From contig CAAGBN010000040.1 of NCBI GenBank assembly GCA_900768075.1, positions 1 through 52,711 on the forward strand: DNA of 52,711 bases, read 5' to 3'. This document shows positions 8,014 through 15,913 of this stretch, one piece after another (the stretch's first letter is position 1; each line of letters opens with the position of its first letter). Origin of the DNA: Clostridia bacterium. Lineage in GTDB: Bacteria > Bacillota > Clostridia > Oscillospirales > Acutalibacteraceae. The position numbers were made by a program, and so were the translations under genes. The notes under the pieces are model-generated. The model was given only the letters and a program-made list of their open reading frames with translations. It was not told the DNA's origin and did not search any database.

Positions 8014-8050
8014 AAAAAGCCGAAAACCCTTGAAAATAAAGGCTTTCGGC
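8014..8050 (-). terminator. Terminator of tRNA-Arg
   Basis: Seven-base arms GCCGAAA/TTTCGGC enclose an 18-22 base loop and are followed on the minus strand by TTTTTT. It lies just 3' of the tRNA-Arg gene and is its likely transcription end. It could be chromosomal or supplied by the element end. Confidence 0.7.
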
Positions 8051-8059
8051 ATTGTTGGC

Positions 8060-8136
8060 TGGCGTCGCAAAAGGGACTTGAACCCCCGACCCCACGCTTA
8101 GGAGGCGTGTGCTCTATCCAACTGAGCTATTGCGAC
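8060..8136 (-). tRNA. tRNA-Arg (anticodon CCT), CCA encoded; ICE integration target
   Basis: A full cloverleaf is visible on the minus strand. The acceptor stem is GTCGCAA/TTGCGAC, the D arm contains AGCTCAGTTGGATAGAGC, and the anticodon stem CACGC/GCGTG has loop CTCCTAA, which gives anticodon CCT reading AGG. The T arm contains GGTTCAAGTCC. The discriminator is G at 8063 and the CCA end is encoded (8060-8062). Its 3' end faces the conjugative element at 1-8000, as expected for integration into a tRNA 3' end. Confidence 0.95.
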
Positions 8137-8346
8137 ATGGCTAATTATATGATTAAGCCCGAAGAAACTCGAACTTGAATCCTGTATGAAGTTTTTAAGA
8201 GGTGAACGTTGTAACGCCACCTTAGGAGGGGTTTATTATATCCATTTAACTAAGGAGGCGGATGTTGAATTGATACATATTTTACCACCCTTTAGGCGCA
8301 AAGTCAATATTCTTCGGCAGAGTACGAAATAAATGTGGTTAAAGGT

Positions 8347-8375
8347 TTGACAATTGTACAAAATTATATTATTAT
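8347..8375 (+). promoter_or_regulatory. Sigma-A-type promoter for mrp
   Basis: TTGACA at 8347-8352 and TATTAT at 8370-8375 are separated by 17 bases. The stretch 8137-8346 before it holds no gene that I can support; it contains a near-perfect inverted repeat (8215-8225 with 8251-8261) and AT-rich sequence. Confidence 0.75.
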
Positions 8376-8460
8376 ATAATTTAGTTCGGATTTTTATTAT
8401 GATATTCAATTCATAATTCATAATTCCTCATTCATAATTTATCGAAAGGTAGTGTTATAT

Positions 8461-9282
8461 ATGAGCTCATGTTCAGGTAACTGCTCATCATGTTCATCGG
8501 CTTCAGGCTGCAAGGATAAAGAAAAGGATATGCACCTTAAGCAGAATGAATACAGCAACATTAAAAAAATCTATGCTGTTGTCAGCGGTAAGGGCGGTGT
8601 AGGTAAATCATCAGTTACATCTCTTCTTGCTACTGCTATGCAGCTTCGCGGTAAACAGACTGCAGTTCTTGATGCCGACGTAACAGGTCCTTCAATTCCC
8701 AAGATGTTCGGTATTGACGGTCAGGTAGAAACAAACAATATCGTTATGTTCCCCAGAGAGTCAAGAGGCGGCACAAGAGTTATGTCTGTCAATCTTCTTC
8801 TTCCCTCTCAGGATGCTCCCGTTGTTTGGCGCGGTCCCGTTATCAGCGGTGTAATTCAGCAGTTCTTCACAGATGTTGCCTGGGGCGATGTTGACTATAT
8901 GTTTGTTGATATGCCTCCCGGTACAGGCGACGTACCCCTTACAGTTTTCCAGAGTCTTAAGGTTGACGGTATCATCGTAGTTACTACTCCTCAGGACCTT
9001 GTAGGTCTTATTGTAAGCAAGGCTCTCAATATGGCTGAGATGATGAATGTACCCGTTGTAGGTCTTGTGGAAAATATGAGCTATTTCATGTGCCCCAACT
9101 GCAACGAAAAGCATCATATCTTCGGCGAGAGCAAAACAGAAGAGGTTGCAGCCAAGTTCGGTGTACCCGTACTTGCTAAGCTTCCCATTGACACAAGAAC
9201 ACCTGCTCTTGCAGATAAGGGTGCTATTGAGCTCGCAGATACAGATGCACTTAACGGTGTTATCGACAAGCTTCTTTCGTAA
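8461..9282 (+). CDS. mrp: Mrp/NBP35-family iron-sulphur carrier ATPase
   Basis: This 273-residue P-loop NTPase is thought to bind and deliver Fe-S clusters to apoproteins in the cytoplasm. A deviant Walker A GKGGVGKSS follows an N-terminal segment of about 25 residues with six cysteines (CSGNCSSCSS then C), like the cluster-binding N-terminus of NBP35. A C-terminal CPNC, about 25 residues after MNVPVVGLVENMSY, is the likely bridging cluster site of the dimer. The ATG at 8461 is chosen over the in-frame GTG at 8452 because AAAGGT lies 10 bases upstream. An Fe-S carrier fits a genome with several Fe-S enzymes in this window. Confidence 0.93.
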   Translation: MSSCSGNCSSCSSASGCKDKEKDMHLKQNEYSNIKKIYAVVSGKGGVGKSSVTSLLATAMQLRGKQTAVLDADVTGPSIPKMFGIDGQVETNNIVMFPRESRGGTRVMSVNLLLPSQDAPVVWRGPVISGVIQQFFTDVAWGDVDYMFVDMPPGTGDVPLTVFQSLKVDGIIVVTTPQDLVGLIVSKALNMAEMMNVPVVGLVENMSYFMCPNCNEKHHIFGESKTEEVAAKFGVPVLAKLPIDTRTPALADKGAIELADTDALNGVIDKLLS

Positions 9283-9416
9283 TAATTAGTTTACAAAGGC
9301 AATATATCCCTGTATTACTGCATTAACATAAGTTTTACAGGGAAAGACTTGATTTTTACAAGTAAAATCTGTAATCTTTTAGTATAGATTTATATTATTG
9401 ATTAAGGAGTTACAAA

Positions 9417-10466
9417 ATGAAAAAGATACTCAGAAGAATATTTGCTGTTGTGCTTATACTTCTTGTTGCAGGTGTAGCTGCAGGTGTGAGATATTTCACT
9501 TATGACCCTGATAAAAAGAACGATGATTCATACGGCTATGTAACTGATAATGAGGGTATGACTTATACAATGGTTGCAGACCAGCAGGGTACAACATATG
9601 TTGTTGTAACTGACAGCGACGGTAACCGCTATGCTGCAGAATATGACGGCACAACTGTCGGCAGTACTGTCGGCGGTATCAATAGCGAGGTTTCACTTGA
9701 TGATGTTCCTACAAACTTCACAGGTGCTCATGTGGATGTCAGCAACGATATAAATAAATTTCAGGGTGAAATATCAACAACTATGCCCACCCTCTCTCAG
9801 CAGGATAATACAACAACTACAGGTAAAGCTCCCAATAATGACAAGCCCGACAGTAATGTTGTAACAACAAAGCCCCAAAAAGAAGAGAATAAACTCAAGG
9901 CTTACAGAATTGATAAATATCAGAAGATTTTCCAGAGCGGTACATATCTTATGACAATGACAACAAACGATTCATCTATGGGCGACACTCCCGTAACTAT
10001 GGCTATCAAAAACAACAATATGTATGTTAAGATGTCAATGGATATGGAAGGTACAACAATGAACTGCAGTATGATTTATCTCACCGGTAAGGATACAATG
10101 TATCTTATCTTCGATGACTGGAAAAAGTATTGCAAAATGCCCAAGGACATGATGGGCGAAGAGAAGGATATGAGCTCCATGATGAGTGAAATGGGCACTG
10201 AAGAAATCGGCGATATCACTGTATCAGAGGTTGAAATCAACGGTGAAAAGCTCATTCTCGAAAGCTATGTAAGCGCTACAGACGGCACAACCGTAAACTA
10301 TTACTTCCAGGATGATGTTCTCGTAAGAAGAGACAATGTATATTCAGACGGTCATGTGGATTCAACCTTCTTTGCACTTCTTACAACAGATGTGCCTGAT
10401 TCTTACTTTGAGATTCCCAAGGGCTATGGCTACATCAATCTTTCATTCCTTGAAGCTTTTGCATAA
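9417..10466 (+). CDS. Membrane-anchored exported protein with LolA-like C-terminal region
   Basis: This 349-residue protein has an uncleaved-looking N-terminal membrane anchor (about 8-28, no lipobox). A Tyr/Thr/Asp-rich region (30-100) with repeated TYxxxxD-type strands and a Thr/Asn/Pro-rich linker (115-165) follow. The C-terminal domain (about 170-345) is made of beta-strands: it starts at FQSGTYLMTM, has an ETTYxY-like segment, and ends with a DSYFEIPKGYGYI tail. That domain is similar in layout and end motif to the C-terminus of the surface protein at 44199-45866, suggesting a shared lipoprotein-carrier-like fold. ATG after AAGGAG. Function unknown; probably cell-surface facing. Terminator follows. 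Confidence 0.85.
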   Translation: MKKILRRIFAVVLILLVAGVAAGVRYFTYDPDKKNDDSYGYVTDNEGMTYTMVADQQGTTYVVVTDSDGNRYAAEYDGTTVGSTVGGINSEVSLDDVPTNFTGAHVDVSNDINKFQGEISTTMPTLSQQDNTTTTGKAPNNDKPDSNVVTTKPQKEENKLKAYRIDKYQKIFQSGTYLMTMTTNDSSMGDTPVTMAIKNNNMYVKMSMDMEGTTMNCSMIYLTGKDTMYLIFDDWKKYCKMPKDMMGEEKDMSSMMSEMGTEEIGDITVSEVEINGEKLILESYVSATDGTTVNYYFQDDVLVRRDNVYSDGHVDSTFFALLTTDVPDSYFEIPKGYGYINLSFLEAFA

Positions 10467-10478
10467 AAATTATCATTT

Positions 10479-10520
10479 ACGCAGGGATTTGTTATAAAAT
10501 CCCTGCGTGATTTTTTTTAG
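10479..10520 (+). terminator. Rho-independent terminator
   Basis: Twelve-base perfect arms (10479-10490, 10497-10508) with a 6-base loop are followed by an eight-T run. It ends the exported-protein gene and insulates copA. Confidence 0.92.
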
Positions 10521-10526
10521 CCGTTA

Positions 10527-10555
10527 TTGACAAAAATATTCGGTGAGTATATGAT
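10527..10555 (+). promoter_or_regulatory. Sigma-A-type promoter for copA
   Basis: TTGACA (10527-10532), 17-base spacer, TATGAT (10550-10555), 32 bases before the GTG start of copA. I see no CsoR- or CopY-type gene nearby and no clear copper-repressor box. Confidence 0.75.
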
Positions 10556-10587
10556 TAAAACAGATTCTGAAACAAAGAGGTGAAATT

Positions 10588-13080
10588 GTGAAGCAATATA
10601 ATGTTACGGGTATGTCCTGCGCGGCCTGCAGTGCAAGAGTTGAAAAGGCTGTTTCGGTTTTGCCGGGGGTTGAAAGCTGCAGTGTTAATCTGCTGACAAA
10701 TTCAATGAATGTTGAGGGCGATGTTCAGGAAAAGACTGTTATAGAAGCAGTTGAAAAGGCAGGTTATGCAGCCGAGCTGAAGGGCAAAGGGAAAAAAAGT
10801 GAAGCTGCGCAATCAAGTGAAAAAGATACACATACCGGAGAGCTTATAAAGCGACTTGTAACATCGGCAATTTTCTTGCTGGTGCTGATGTATTTCTCAA
10901 TGGGCAGGAATATGCTCGGCTTACCTCTGCCGTCGTTTTTTAATGATAATCCTTTGTCTGTGGCGTTGGTGCAGATGCTTTTATGCATTTGTGTTATGAT
11001 AATAAACAAGGCGTTTTTTATAAGCGGATTTAAAGGCTTTATAAACAGAGCGCCTAATATGGACACTCTTGTGGCTCTTGGCAGCGGTGCTTCTTTTGTG
11101 TGGAGTGCTATAGTTGTTTTTTCTATGACTAAGGGACAGTCGGCTCATTTGCTCCACGAGCTGTATTTTGAGTCCTCAGCTATGATACTCACACTTATAA
11201 CCGTAGGTAAGACTCTTGAAGCTAAAAGCAAGGGCAGAACAACAGATGCACTTAAGGCTCTTATTAAGCTCAAGCCTAAAACTGCCCGTCTGATTGTTGA
11301 CAGTCAGGAGAAAACTGTCTCGGTTGAGAATGTGCATAAGGGTGATATATTCATTGTATACCCGGGTGAAAGCATACCCGTTGATGCAGTTGTAACAGAG
11401 GGCTACAGTGCTGTTGATGAGTCGGCACTGACAGGTGAGAGTATACCTGTTGAAAAGGAAAAGGGCAGTAAGGTTTCAGCCTCGACTATAAATCAGTCGG
11501 GTGTGCTTAAATGTCAGGCAACGGCTGTAGGTGAGGATATGACTATTTCTCAGATAATTGAGATGGTAAGCGATGCGGCTGCAACTAAGGCTCCTATAGC
11601 TAAAATTGCAGATAAGGTATCAGGTATATTCGTGCCGACAGTAATAATCGTCGCTATAGTTACGGCTATTGTGTGGGCACTTGCAGGCGAAAGTGCAGGC
11701 TTTATCCTTGCTAGAGCAATATCTGTTCTTGTTATAAGCTGTCCCTGCGCTCTTGGTCTGGCTACGCCTACAGCTATTATGGTATCAAGCGGAATGGGTG
11801 CTAAAAACGGCATACTCTTTAAAACTGCCGAAGCAATAGAAAAGGCTGGCAGAATAGAAATAGTTGCTCTTGATAAAACAGGCACACTGACTAAGGGTGA
11901 GCCTGAGGTTACGGATGTTATATGCTGTGACGGTATAAGTGAAGATGAGCTTCTCAGATATGCCTGCTCGGCGGAAAAAACAAGCGAGCATCCTCTTGCC
12001 AAGGCTGTGCTGAAATACGGTGAGAGTAAAAATATCACTGTGCAGGAAGCTGAGTCTTTCACTGCAGTGGCAGGCAGAGGTGTAGAGGCTACAATAGATT
12101 CGGCTCGTATTTCTGCAGGCAGTGTGTCCTATATAGAGGGTATTTGTGATATACCTCAGGAGATGAGAGATAAGGCAGAAGAATTATCAATGAAAGGCAA
12201 GACTCCACTGCTTTTTGCCAAGGATAAAAAGCTTATGGGTGCAGTTTTTGCTTGCGACGTTATAAAGGAAGACAGTGCATCAGCTGTGGCTGAACTTAAA
12301 AATATGGGTATTCACGTTGTTATGCTCACAGGCGACAATGAAAACACTGCAAGATATATAGGCGAGCAGGCAGGTGTTCACGAGGTCATTGCAGGCGTAC
12401 TGCCTGACGGCAAGGAAAAGGTGATACGTGCCCTTCAGAAAAAAGGCAGAGTAGCTATGGTAGGTGACGGAATAAACGATGCACCTGCACTGACAAGAGC
12501 AGACCTCGGAATTGCTATAGGCAACGGTACGGATATAGCTATAGATGCAGGCGACGTTGTTCTTATGAGAAACAGTCTCAGACAGGTTTCTGCTGCTCTT
12601 CGTCTTGGCAGAAGAACTCTTAAAACAATAAAAGAAAATCTTTTCTGGGCGTTTTTCTATAATGCTCTGGGTATACCTCTTGCGGCAGGCTTGTGGATTC
12701 CCATATTCGGCTGGACTCTTAATCCTATGTTCGGTGCTGCGGCTATGAGTCTGTCAAGCTTCTGTGTGGTGACAAATGCCCTGAGACTTAATCTTGCCAA
12801 GATAAACTCACCTGAGCACGACAGAAAAATCCGAAAGAGTATCGGTGAAGCCAAGCTTTATTCAGAACCTCAGGACGAAAAGGAAATTACTGTAAATATT
12901 GAGGGTATGATGTGTGAGCACTGCGAAAAGAGAGTCAGGGAATGCCTTGAAGCCTTAAGTGAGGTAGAATCGGCACAGTGTGACTATAAAACAGGCACTG
13001 TCAAGATAACCCTCAAAGCAGAGCTTGATATAAAAACAATCAAGAAAGCTGTTTCTTCGGCTGGCTACAAAATGAAATAA
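10588..13080 (+). CDS. copA: Cu(+)-exporting P1B-type ATPase
   Basis: This 830-residue P-type ATPase should pump Cu(I) out of the cell. An N-terminal heavy-metal-associated domain has GMSCAAC at 8-14. Membrane segments and the actuator loop (TGES) follow, then the transport motif CPC at 385-387. The phosphorylated Asp is D429 in DKTGTLT, and the hinge GDGINDAP lies near 630. After the last membrane helices comes a second HMA domain with CEHC at 776-779. HMA domains are usually N-terminal, so one at each end is less common and looks like a fused CopZ-type chaperone. The start is GTG after AGAGGTG. Its neighbours give no copper regulator. Confidence 0.95.
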   Translation: MKQYNVTGMSCAACSARVEKAVSVLPGVESCSVNLLTNSMNVEGDVQEKTVIEAVEKAGYAAELKGKGKKSEAAQSSEKDTHTGELIKRLVTSAIFLLVLMYFSMGRNMLGLPLPSFFNDNPLSVALVQMLLCICVMIINKAFFISGFKGFINRAPNMDTLVALGSGASFVWSAIVVFSMTKGQSAHLLHELYFESSAMILTLITVGKTLEAKSKGRTTDALKALIKLKPKTARLIVDSQEKTVSVENVHKGDIFIVYPGESIPVDAVVTEGYSAVDESALTGESIPVEKEKGSKVSASTINQSGVLKCQATAVGEDMTISQIIEMVSDAAATKAPIAKIADKVSGIFVPTVIIVAIVTAIVWALAGESAGFILARAISVLVISCPCALGLATPTAIMVSSGMGAKNGILFKTAEAIEKAGRIEIVALDKTGTLTKGEPEVTDVICCDGISEDELLRYACSAEKTSEHPLAKAVLKYGESKNITVQEAESFTAVAGRGVEATIDSARISAGSVSYIEGICDIPQEMRDKAEELSMKGKTPLLFAKDKKLMGAVFACDVIKEDSASAVAELKNMGIHVVMLTGDNENTARYIGEQAGVHEVIAGVLPDGKEKVIRALQKKGRVAMVGDGINDAPALTRADLGIAIGNGTDIAIDAGDVVLMRNSLRQVSAALRLGRRTLKTIKENLFWAFFYNALGIPLAAGLWIPIFGWTLNPMFGAAAMSLSSFCVVTNALRLNLAKINSPEHDRKIRKSIGEAKLYSEPQDEKEITVNIEGMMCEHCEKRVRECLEALSEVESAQCDYKTGTVKITLKAELDIKTIKKAVSSAGYKMK

Positions 13081-13134
13081 AAAAGAGAAGCGGGATAATA
13101 TGAAAAATCCTGCTTCTTATTTGTTGTCAATTTA

Positions 13135-13164
13135 TTGACTTATATGCTCTTTTGGTATTATAAT
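13135..13164 (+). promoter_or_regulatory. Sigma-A-type promoter for the PTS IIC-like gene
   Basis: TTGACT (13135-13140), 18-base spacer, TATAAT (13159-13164). A weak inverted repeat at about 13085-13118 separates this unit from copA. Confidence 0.85.
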
Positions 13165-13209
13165 GTAGGAGACATTATAGAAAAAATTGTCAACAAAAGG
13201 AGAGATTAT

Positions 13210-14625
13210 ATGAAAAAACTTTACCTTGATACCAAGGAGAAAATCTACCGTGCAACGTCGATTATCTTCATCGTTCAGCTTTTCGGCGCTCTTGGTGCAG
13301 GCTTTTTCTTCTTTGTGCAGAACATCTTCCAGACCTATCACATTTTAGGCTGGACAGGTGCTGAAAATGAGCCTACCTTGTGGTTTATACTTTTCTGGGC
13401 AACTGACTTTTTCTTTGTTGCGCTTGCCGTTATAGTGGCATATCTTATAGCAGGTCTGCCTGCATTGGCTCCGGCTATGGCGCTGTCGGTTTATTTCGCT
13501 CATTTTACATCGGCTCCTGCTGATGCAATCAGTACATATGCCTGCTTCTTTGCAACGCCCGAAAACTATGAGAAAGCAACCTCTATAGGCTATATGGGAT
13601 ATCTGATTATGGCTGTTATGCTGGGCCTTCTCATAAAGCTTCTCTATGCAGGCTGGACTAATCTTAAGGTTGTCATCGGCAGAAAGATAGATAAGCTCCT
13701 TTCAAAAATCAAGGCTGTACCCGATACTGTAAAAGGTATTGAAATTATCGAGGGTGTAGACCTTATTGTTATGATTCTTATTCTTCCCGTTGCATCAGCG
13801 GCTATAACCTTTATGCTTATCAAATACGGCATTCAGGTGCCCTTTGCAGCTATTGCAGAAAGTCTCGGCAATACCCTTAACACTCTTGCTGAAAACAATA
13901 TCGTAGTTGCGGCTCTTGTAATGGGTCTTATGGTCGGCTTCGACCTTATCGGCCCCGTATCACTTGCGGCTTTCTCAGTTGCAACAGGTGCATATCTTGC
14001 TACAGGTAATGCTCAGCTTATCACAATTTACAGCGTTTGCTTTATTGCAACAGGATGGACTTCGTTCTTCGGTATTCTTCTTTGCAAAATCTTCAAGAAG
14101 GGCAAGACTGATACTGATGATATGAACTTTGCAACATCGGGCCCCATTAATGCTATATTCGAAAACATCAAGCTCACTACTGCATTTTCAATGCCTCTTG
14201 CCTGCAGAAGCCCCTTTACCGTTATCCCCGGTCTTATGGCAGGCTCAGCTCTCGGCGGTGTGCTTACAGCGGTTTTCGGCATTGTAAACACAGCTTATAC
14301 AGACGGCTCACTTCCTGCATATACATCTTCAAAATATACCTTTGCAGGTGCAGAATATACCTTCAGAGAGCTCTTTGAGATGGGCGAAATCTATATGAGC
14401 TTCACTCTGCCTCTTCGCTCAGGTGATTGGCTTACATGCAGAATTCCTCTTGCGGCAATTATTCTCGGCTGTGCTGTTTTCGGCGGCTTCGTTATTATGC
14501 TTCTCAAAGAGGGTGAATACCGTTTTATGTCAAAGAGAGGCTTGTTCTATGAGCCCAAGGGAGATTTCGTTCTTGAAATGCGTGAGCACGGCAAAAATCT
14601 TGCAAGAAAGCTCAAAGGTGAATAA
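13210..14625 (+). CDS. PTS IIC-like (fructose-type) membrane permease, orphan
   Basis: This 471-residue integral membrane protein has about nine or ten hydrophobic segments. The region around GLMVGFDLIGPVSLAAF and the following SGPINAIFENIKLTTAF resemble the substrate-binding core of fructose-family PTS IIC domains. It has no IIA or IIB domain, and no separate IIA/IIB gene is near, so how it would be phosphorylated is unclear. It may be a transporter that has lost PTS coupling, or it may use partners elsewhere. The ATG at 13210 follows AAAGGAGAG; an upstream in-frame ATG at 13135 lies in the promoter and is not used. It is convergent with the DtxR-type gene. Confidence 0.75.
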   Translation: MKKLYLDTKEKIYRATSIIFIVQLFGALGAGFFFFVQNIFQTYHILGWTGAENEPTLWFILFWATDFFFVALAVIVAYLIAGLPALAPAMALSVYFAHFTSAPADAISTYACFFATPENYEKATSIGYMGYLIMAVMLGLLIKLLYAGWTNLKVVIGRKIDKLLSKIKAVPDTVKGIEIIEGVDLIVMILILPVASAAITFMLIKYGIQVPFAAIAESLGNTLNTLAENNIVVAALVMGLMVGFDLIGPVSLAAFSVATGAYLATGNAQLITIYSVCFIATGWTSFFGILLCKIFKKGKTDTDDMNFATSGPINAIFENIKLTTAFSMPLACRSPFTVIPGLMAGSALGGVLTAVFGIVNTAYTDGSLPAYTSSKYTFAGAEYTFRELFEMGEIYMSFTLPLRSGDWLTCRIPLAAIILGCAVFGGFVIMLLKEGEYRFMSKRGLFYEPKGDFVLEMREHGKNLARKLKGE

Positions 14626-14672
14626 TTACATATAAATTTAAAAGCGGTGTACCTGAGGTGCACCGCTTGAGT

Positions 14673-15044
14673 TTATTTTAAGGCTTTGTTCATATGACTT
14701 TTTATGGCGTTGAAGCTTTCTTCTGAAAGGATATGCTCAATTTTGCAGGCATCCTCTGTTGCTGTTTCTTTTGAGACACCGAGAGATATGAGAGCCTGAG
14801 TGAGTATAGTGTGTCTTGCATAGAGGTTTTCTGCAATGCTTTTGCCCGGCTCAAGCAGGATGATATTTCCGTCGCCCATAACTTCAATATAGCCCTTTTC
14901 TCTGAGACTTTTCATAGCGACACTTACACTTGGCTTTGAGAAGCCTAATTCATTAGCTATATCTATTGAACGGACACTGCCGTTTTTATTTGATAGGATA
15001 AATATTGTTTCCAGATAGTTTTCTGCCGATTGCTGTAGCTTCAT
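14673..15044 (-). CDS. DtxR/MntR-family metal-dependent repressor
   Basis: This 123-residue regulator has an N-terminal winged helix (about 1-65, with RSIDIANELGFSKPSVSVAM as the helix-turn-helix) and a dimerisation domain with the metal-binding pattern ARHTILTQAL and CKIEHILSEE (about 76-110). There is no C-terminal SH3-like domain, as in MntR. It probably senses Mn or Fe. Its targets are not evident here: copA and the PTS-like gene are convergent or on the other strand. Good ribosome binding site (AGGAGAA) and its own strong promoter. Confidence 0.92.
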   Translation of the reverse strand: MKLQQSAENYLETIFILSNKNGSVRSIDIANELGFSKPSVSVAMKSLREKGYIEVMGDGNIILLEPGKSIAENLYARHTILTQALISLGVSKETATEDACKIEHILSEESFNAIKSHMNKALK

Positions 15045-15072
15045 AAGTTTTCTCCTGATAGATTATGAGACT

Positions 15073-15101
15073 ATTATAACATAAGAGCAGATGTTTTTCA
15101 A
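15073..15101 (-). promoter_or_regulatory. Promoter of the DtxR-type gene with dyad over -10
   Basis: On the minus strand TTGAAA (15096-15101), 17-base spacer, TATAAT (15073-15078). The arms TTATG and CATAA flank the -10 box, a possible autoregulatory operator. Confidence 0.8.
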
Positions 15102-15141
15102 GGGTGTAGCAGACAGTGTGATTTTATAGAAAATAAGGCAA

Positions 15142-15170
15142 TAAAAAACGCTGATACAATGATCAGCGTT
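15142..15170 (-). terminator. Terminator after the small secreted protein gene
   Basis: Nine-base arms (15147-15155 and 15162-15170), six-base loop, T run on the minus strand; four T on the plus strand as well. It ends the minus-strand gene at 15191. Confidence 0.85.
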
Positions 15171-15190
15171 TTCGGATATTGATTCTAATA

Positions 15191-15514
15191 TTAGTTGCCA
15201 GCAAGGAATGTATCTAAGATGCCGTTAACAACAAAACCAAAGCCCTTGAGTGCTGTGTTGAGCTCTACATAAAAATCAGCCATATATACGTGGAACTCGT
15301 TGACATAAACCATAATAGCTTCAAACTTAAGGAACTCTGCAAGTGCATTGAAAGCTTCGTCAAGTGATGCGAACTGAGGAAGCTCAAAATTAAAGTCTGA
15401 AAGGTTGATGCTGCCAACAAAGTTTGATACATCTTCTGCTGAAAGAGCTGAAGCAGTCATAGCAACTGACATTGTAAGGATGAGAACTAATACTAAGCAT
15501 AAAATCTTTTTCAT
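15191..15514 (-). CDS. Small secreted protein, unknown function
   Basis: This 107-residue protein has a clear signal peptide (MKK, hydrophobic core to about residue 20, probable cut after ASA at 23). The mature part is an amphipathic, helical polypeptide of about 84 residues that is rich in Phe, Asn, Leu and Asp and has no cysteine. The start is the ATG at 15514, seven bases after AAAGGAG, rather than an in-frame ATG 20 codons upstream. It stands alone, with its own promoter, palindromic operator and terminator. No family recognised. A secreted signalling, toxin or surface role would all fit; none is shown. Confidence 0.75.
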   Translation of the reverse strand: MKKILCLVLVLILTMSVAMTASALSAEDVSNFVGSINLSDFNFELPQFASLDEAFNALAEFLKFEAIMVYVNEFHVYMADFYVELNTALKGFGFVVNGILDTFLAGN

Positions 15515-15530
15515 AACAATTGCTCCTTTG

Positions 15531-15574
15531 ATATTTGGTGAGTGAATTATACCAAATATTAGGGGAATATGCAA
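15531..15574 (-). promoter_or_regulatory. Promoter and palindromic operator of the small secreted protein gene
   Basis: On the minus strand TTGCAT (15569-15574), 17-base spacer, TATAAT (15546-15551). Perfect 9-base inverted arms ATATTTGGT/ACCAAATAT (15531-15539 and 15551-15559, 11-base gap) overlap the -10 box and start region, a typical repressor site. Confidence 0.75.
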
Positions 15575-15659
15575 GGGCTTAAAAAAAATTTGGTTATATT
15601 TTAAAAATTTTTAGTTGTTTTCACACAAAGATTACACACAATAAGGTCCCATATTTCTT

Positions 15660-15686
15660 CCGGAGCTGTATATATAACAGCTCCGG
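15660..15686. repeat. Perfect 10-bp hairpin in the 15.5-15.9 kb gap
   Basis: CCGGAGCTGT and ACAGCTCCGG around a 7-base AT loop. There is no T run, so it is not an obvious terminator. The rest of the 400-base gap is AT-rich and holds the two divergent promoters. Confidence 0.7.
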
Positions 15687-15805
15687 TATATAAACTGCAA
15701 AATATACGGCAGACTATTCGGGGAGTAAAAACTCATCTGACGCTTTTTGCAGTAACTGTCAGAGTGCAAGGCCTTCTATAATTATCTTATGCACTTCATA
15801 AATCA

Positions 15806-15835
15806 TTGACATAAAGGCTTCGGGTAGGATATAAT
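15806..15835 (+). promoter_or_regulatory. Sigma-A-type promoter for the nucleosidase gene
   Basis: TTGACA (15806-15811), 18-base spacer, TATAAT (15830-15835), about 80 bases before the ATG at 15914. Confidence 0.85.
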
Positions 15836-15913
15836 AAAATATAAGGCCGAAAAGATAAAAGGGTTAAATTTTTATACATTTTTCGGCAGAAAAGACAGAA
15901 AGGAATTTTTAAA

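Noticed and set aside
7907..8101. Open frame on the plus strand ending in tRNA-Arg
   Set aside because: It translates the antisense of the tRNA (ending RDLNPRPHA), a well-known false gene.
8215..8261. Possible second attachment site (CTTAGGAGG shared with the tRNA-Arg anticodon arm)
   Set aside because: Only nine bases match and they correspond to the anticodon loop, not the 3' end used by integrases. The arms form an inverted repeat with one mismatch but nothing more.
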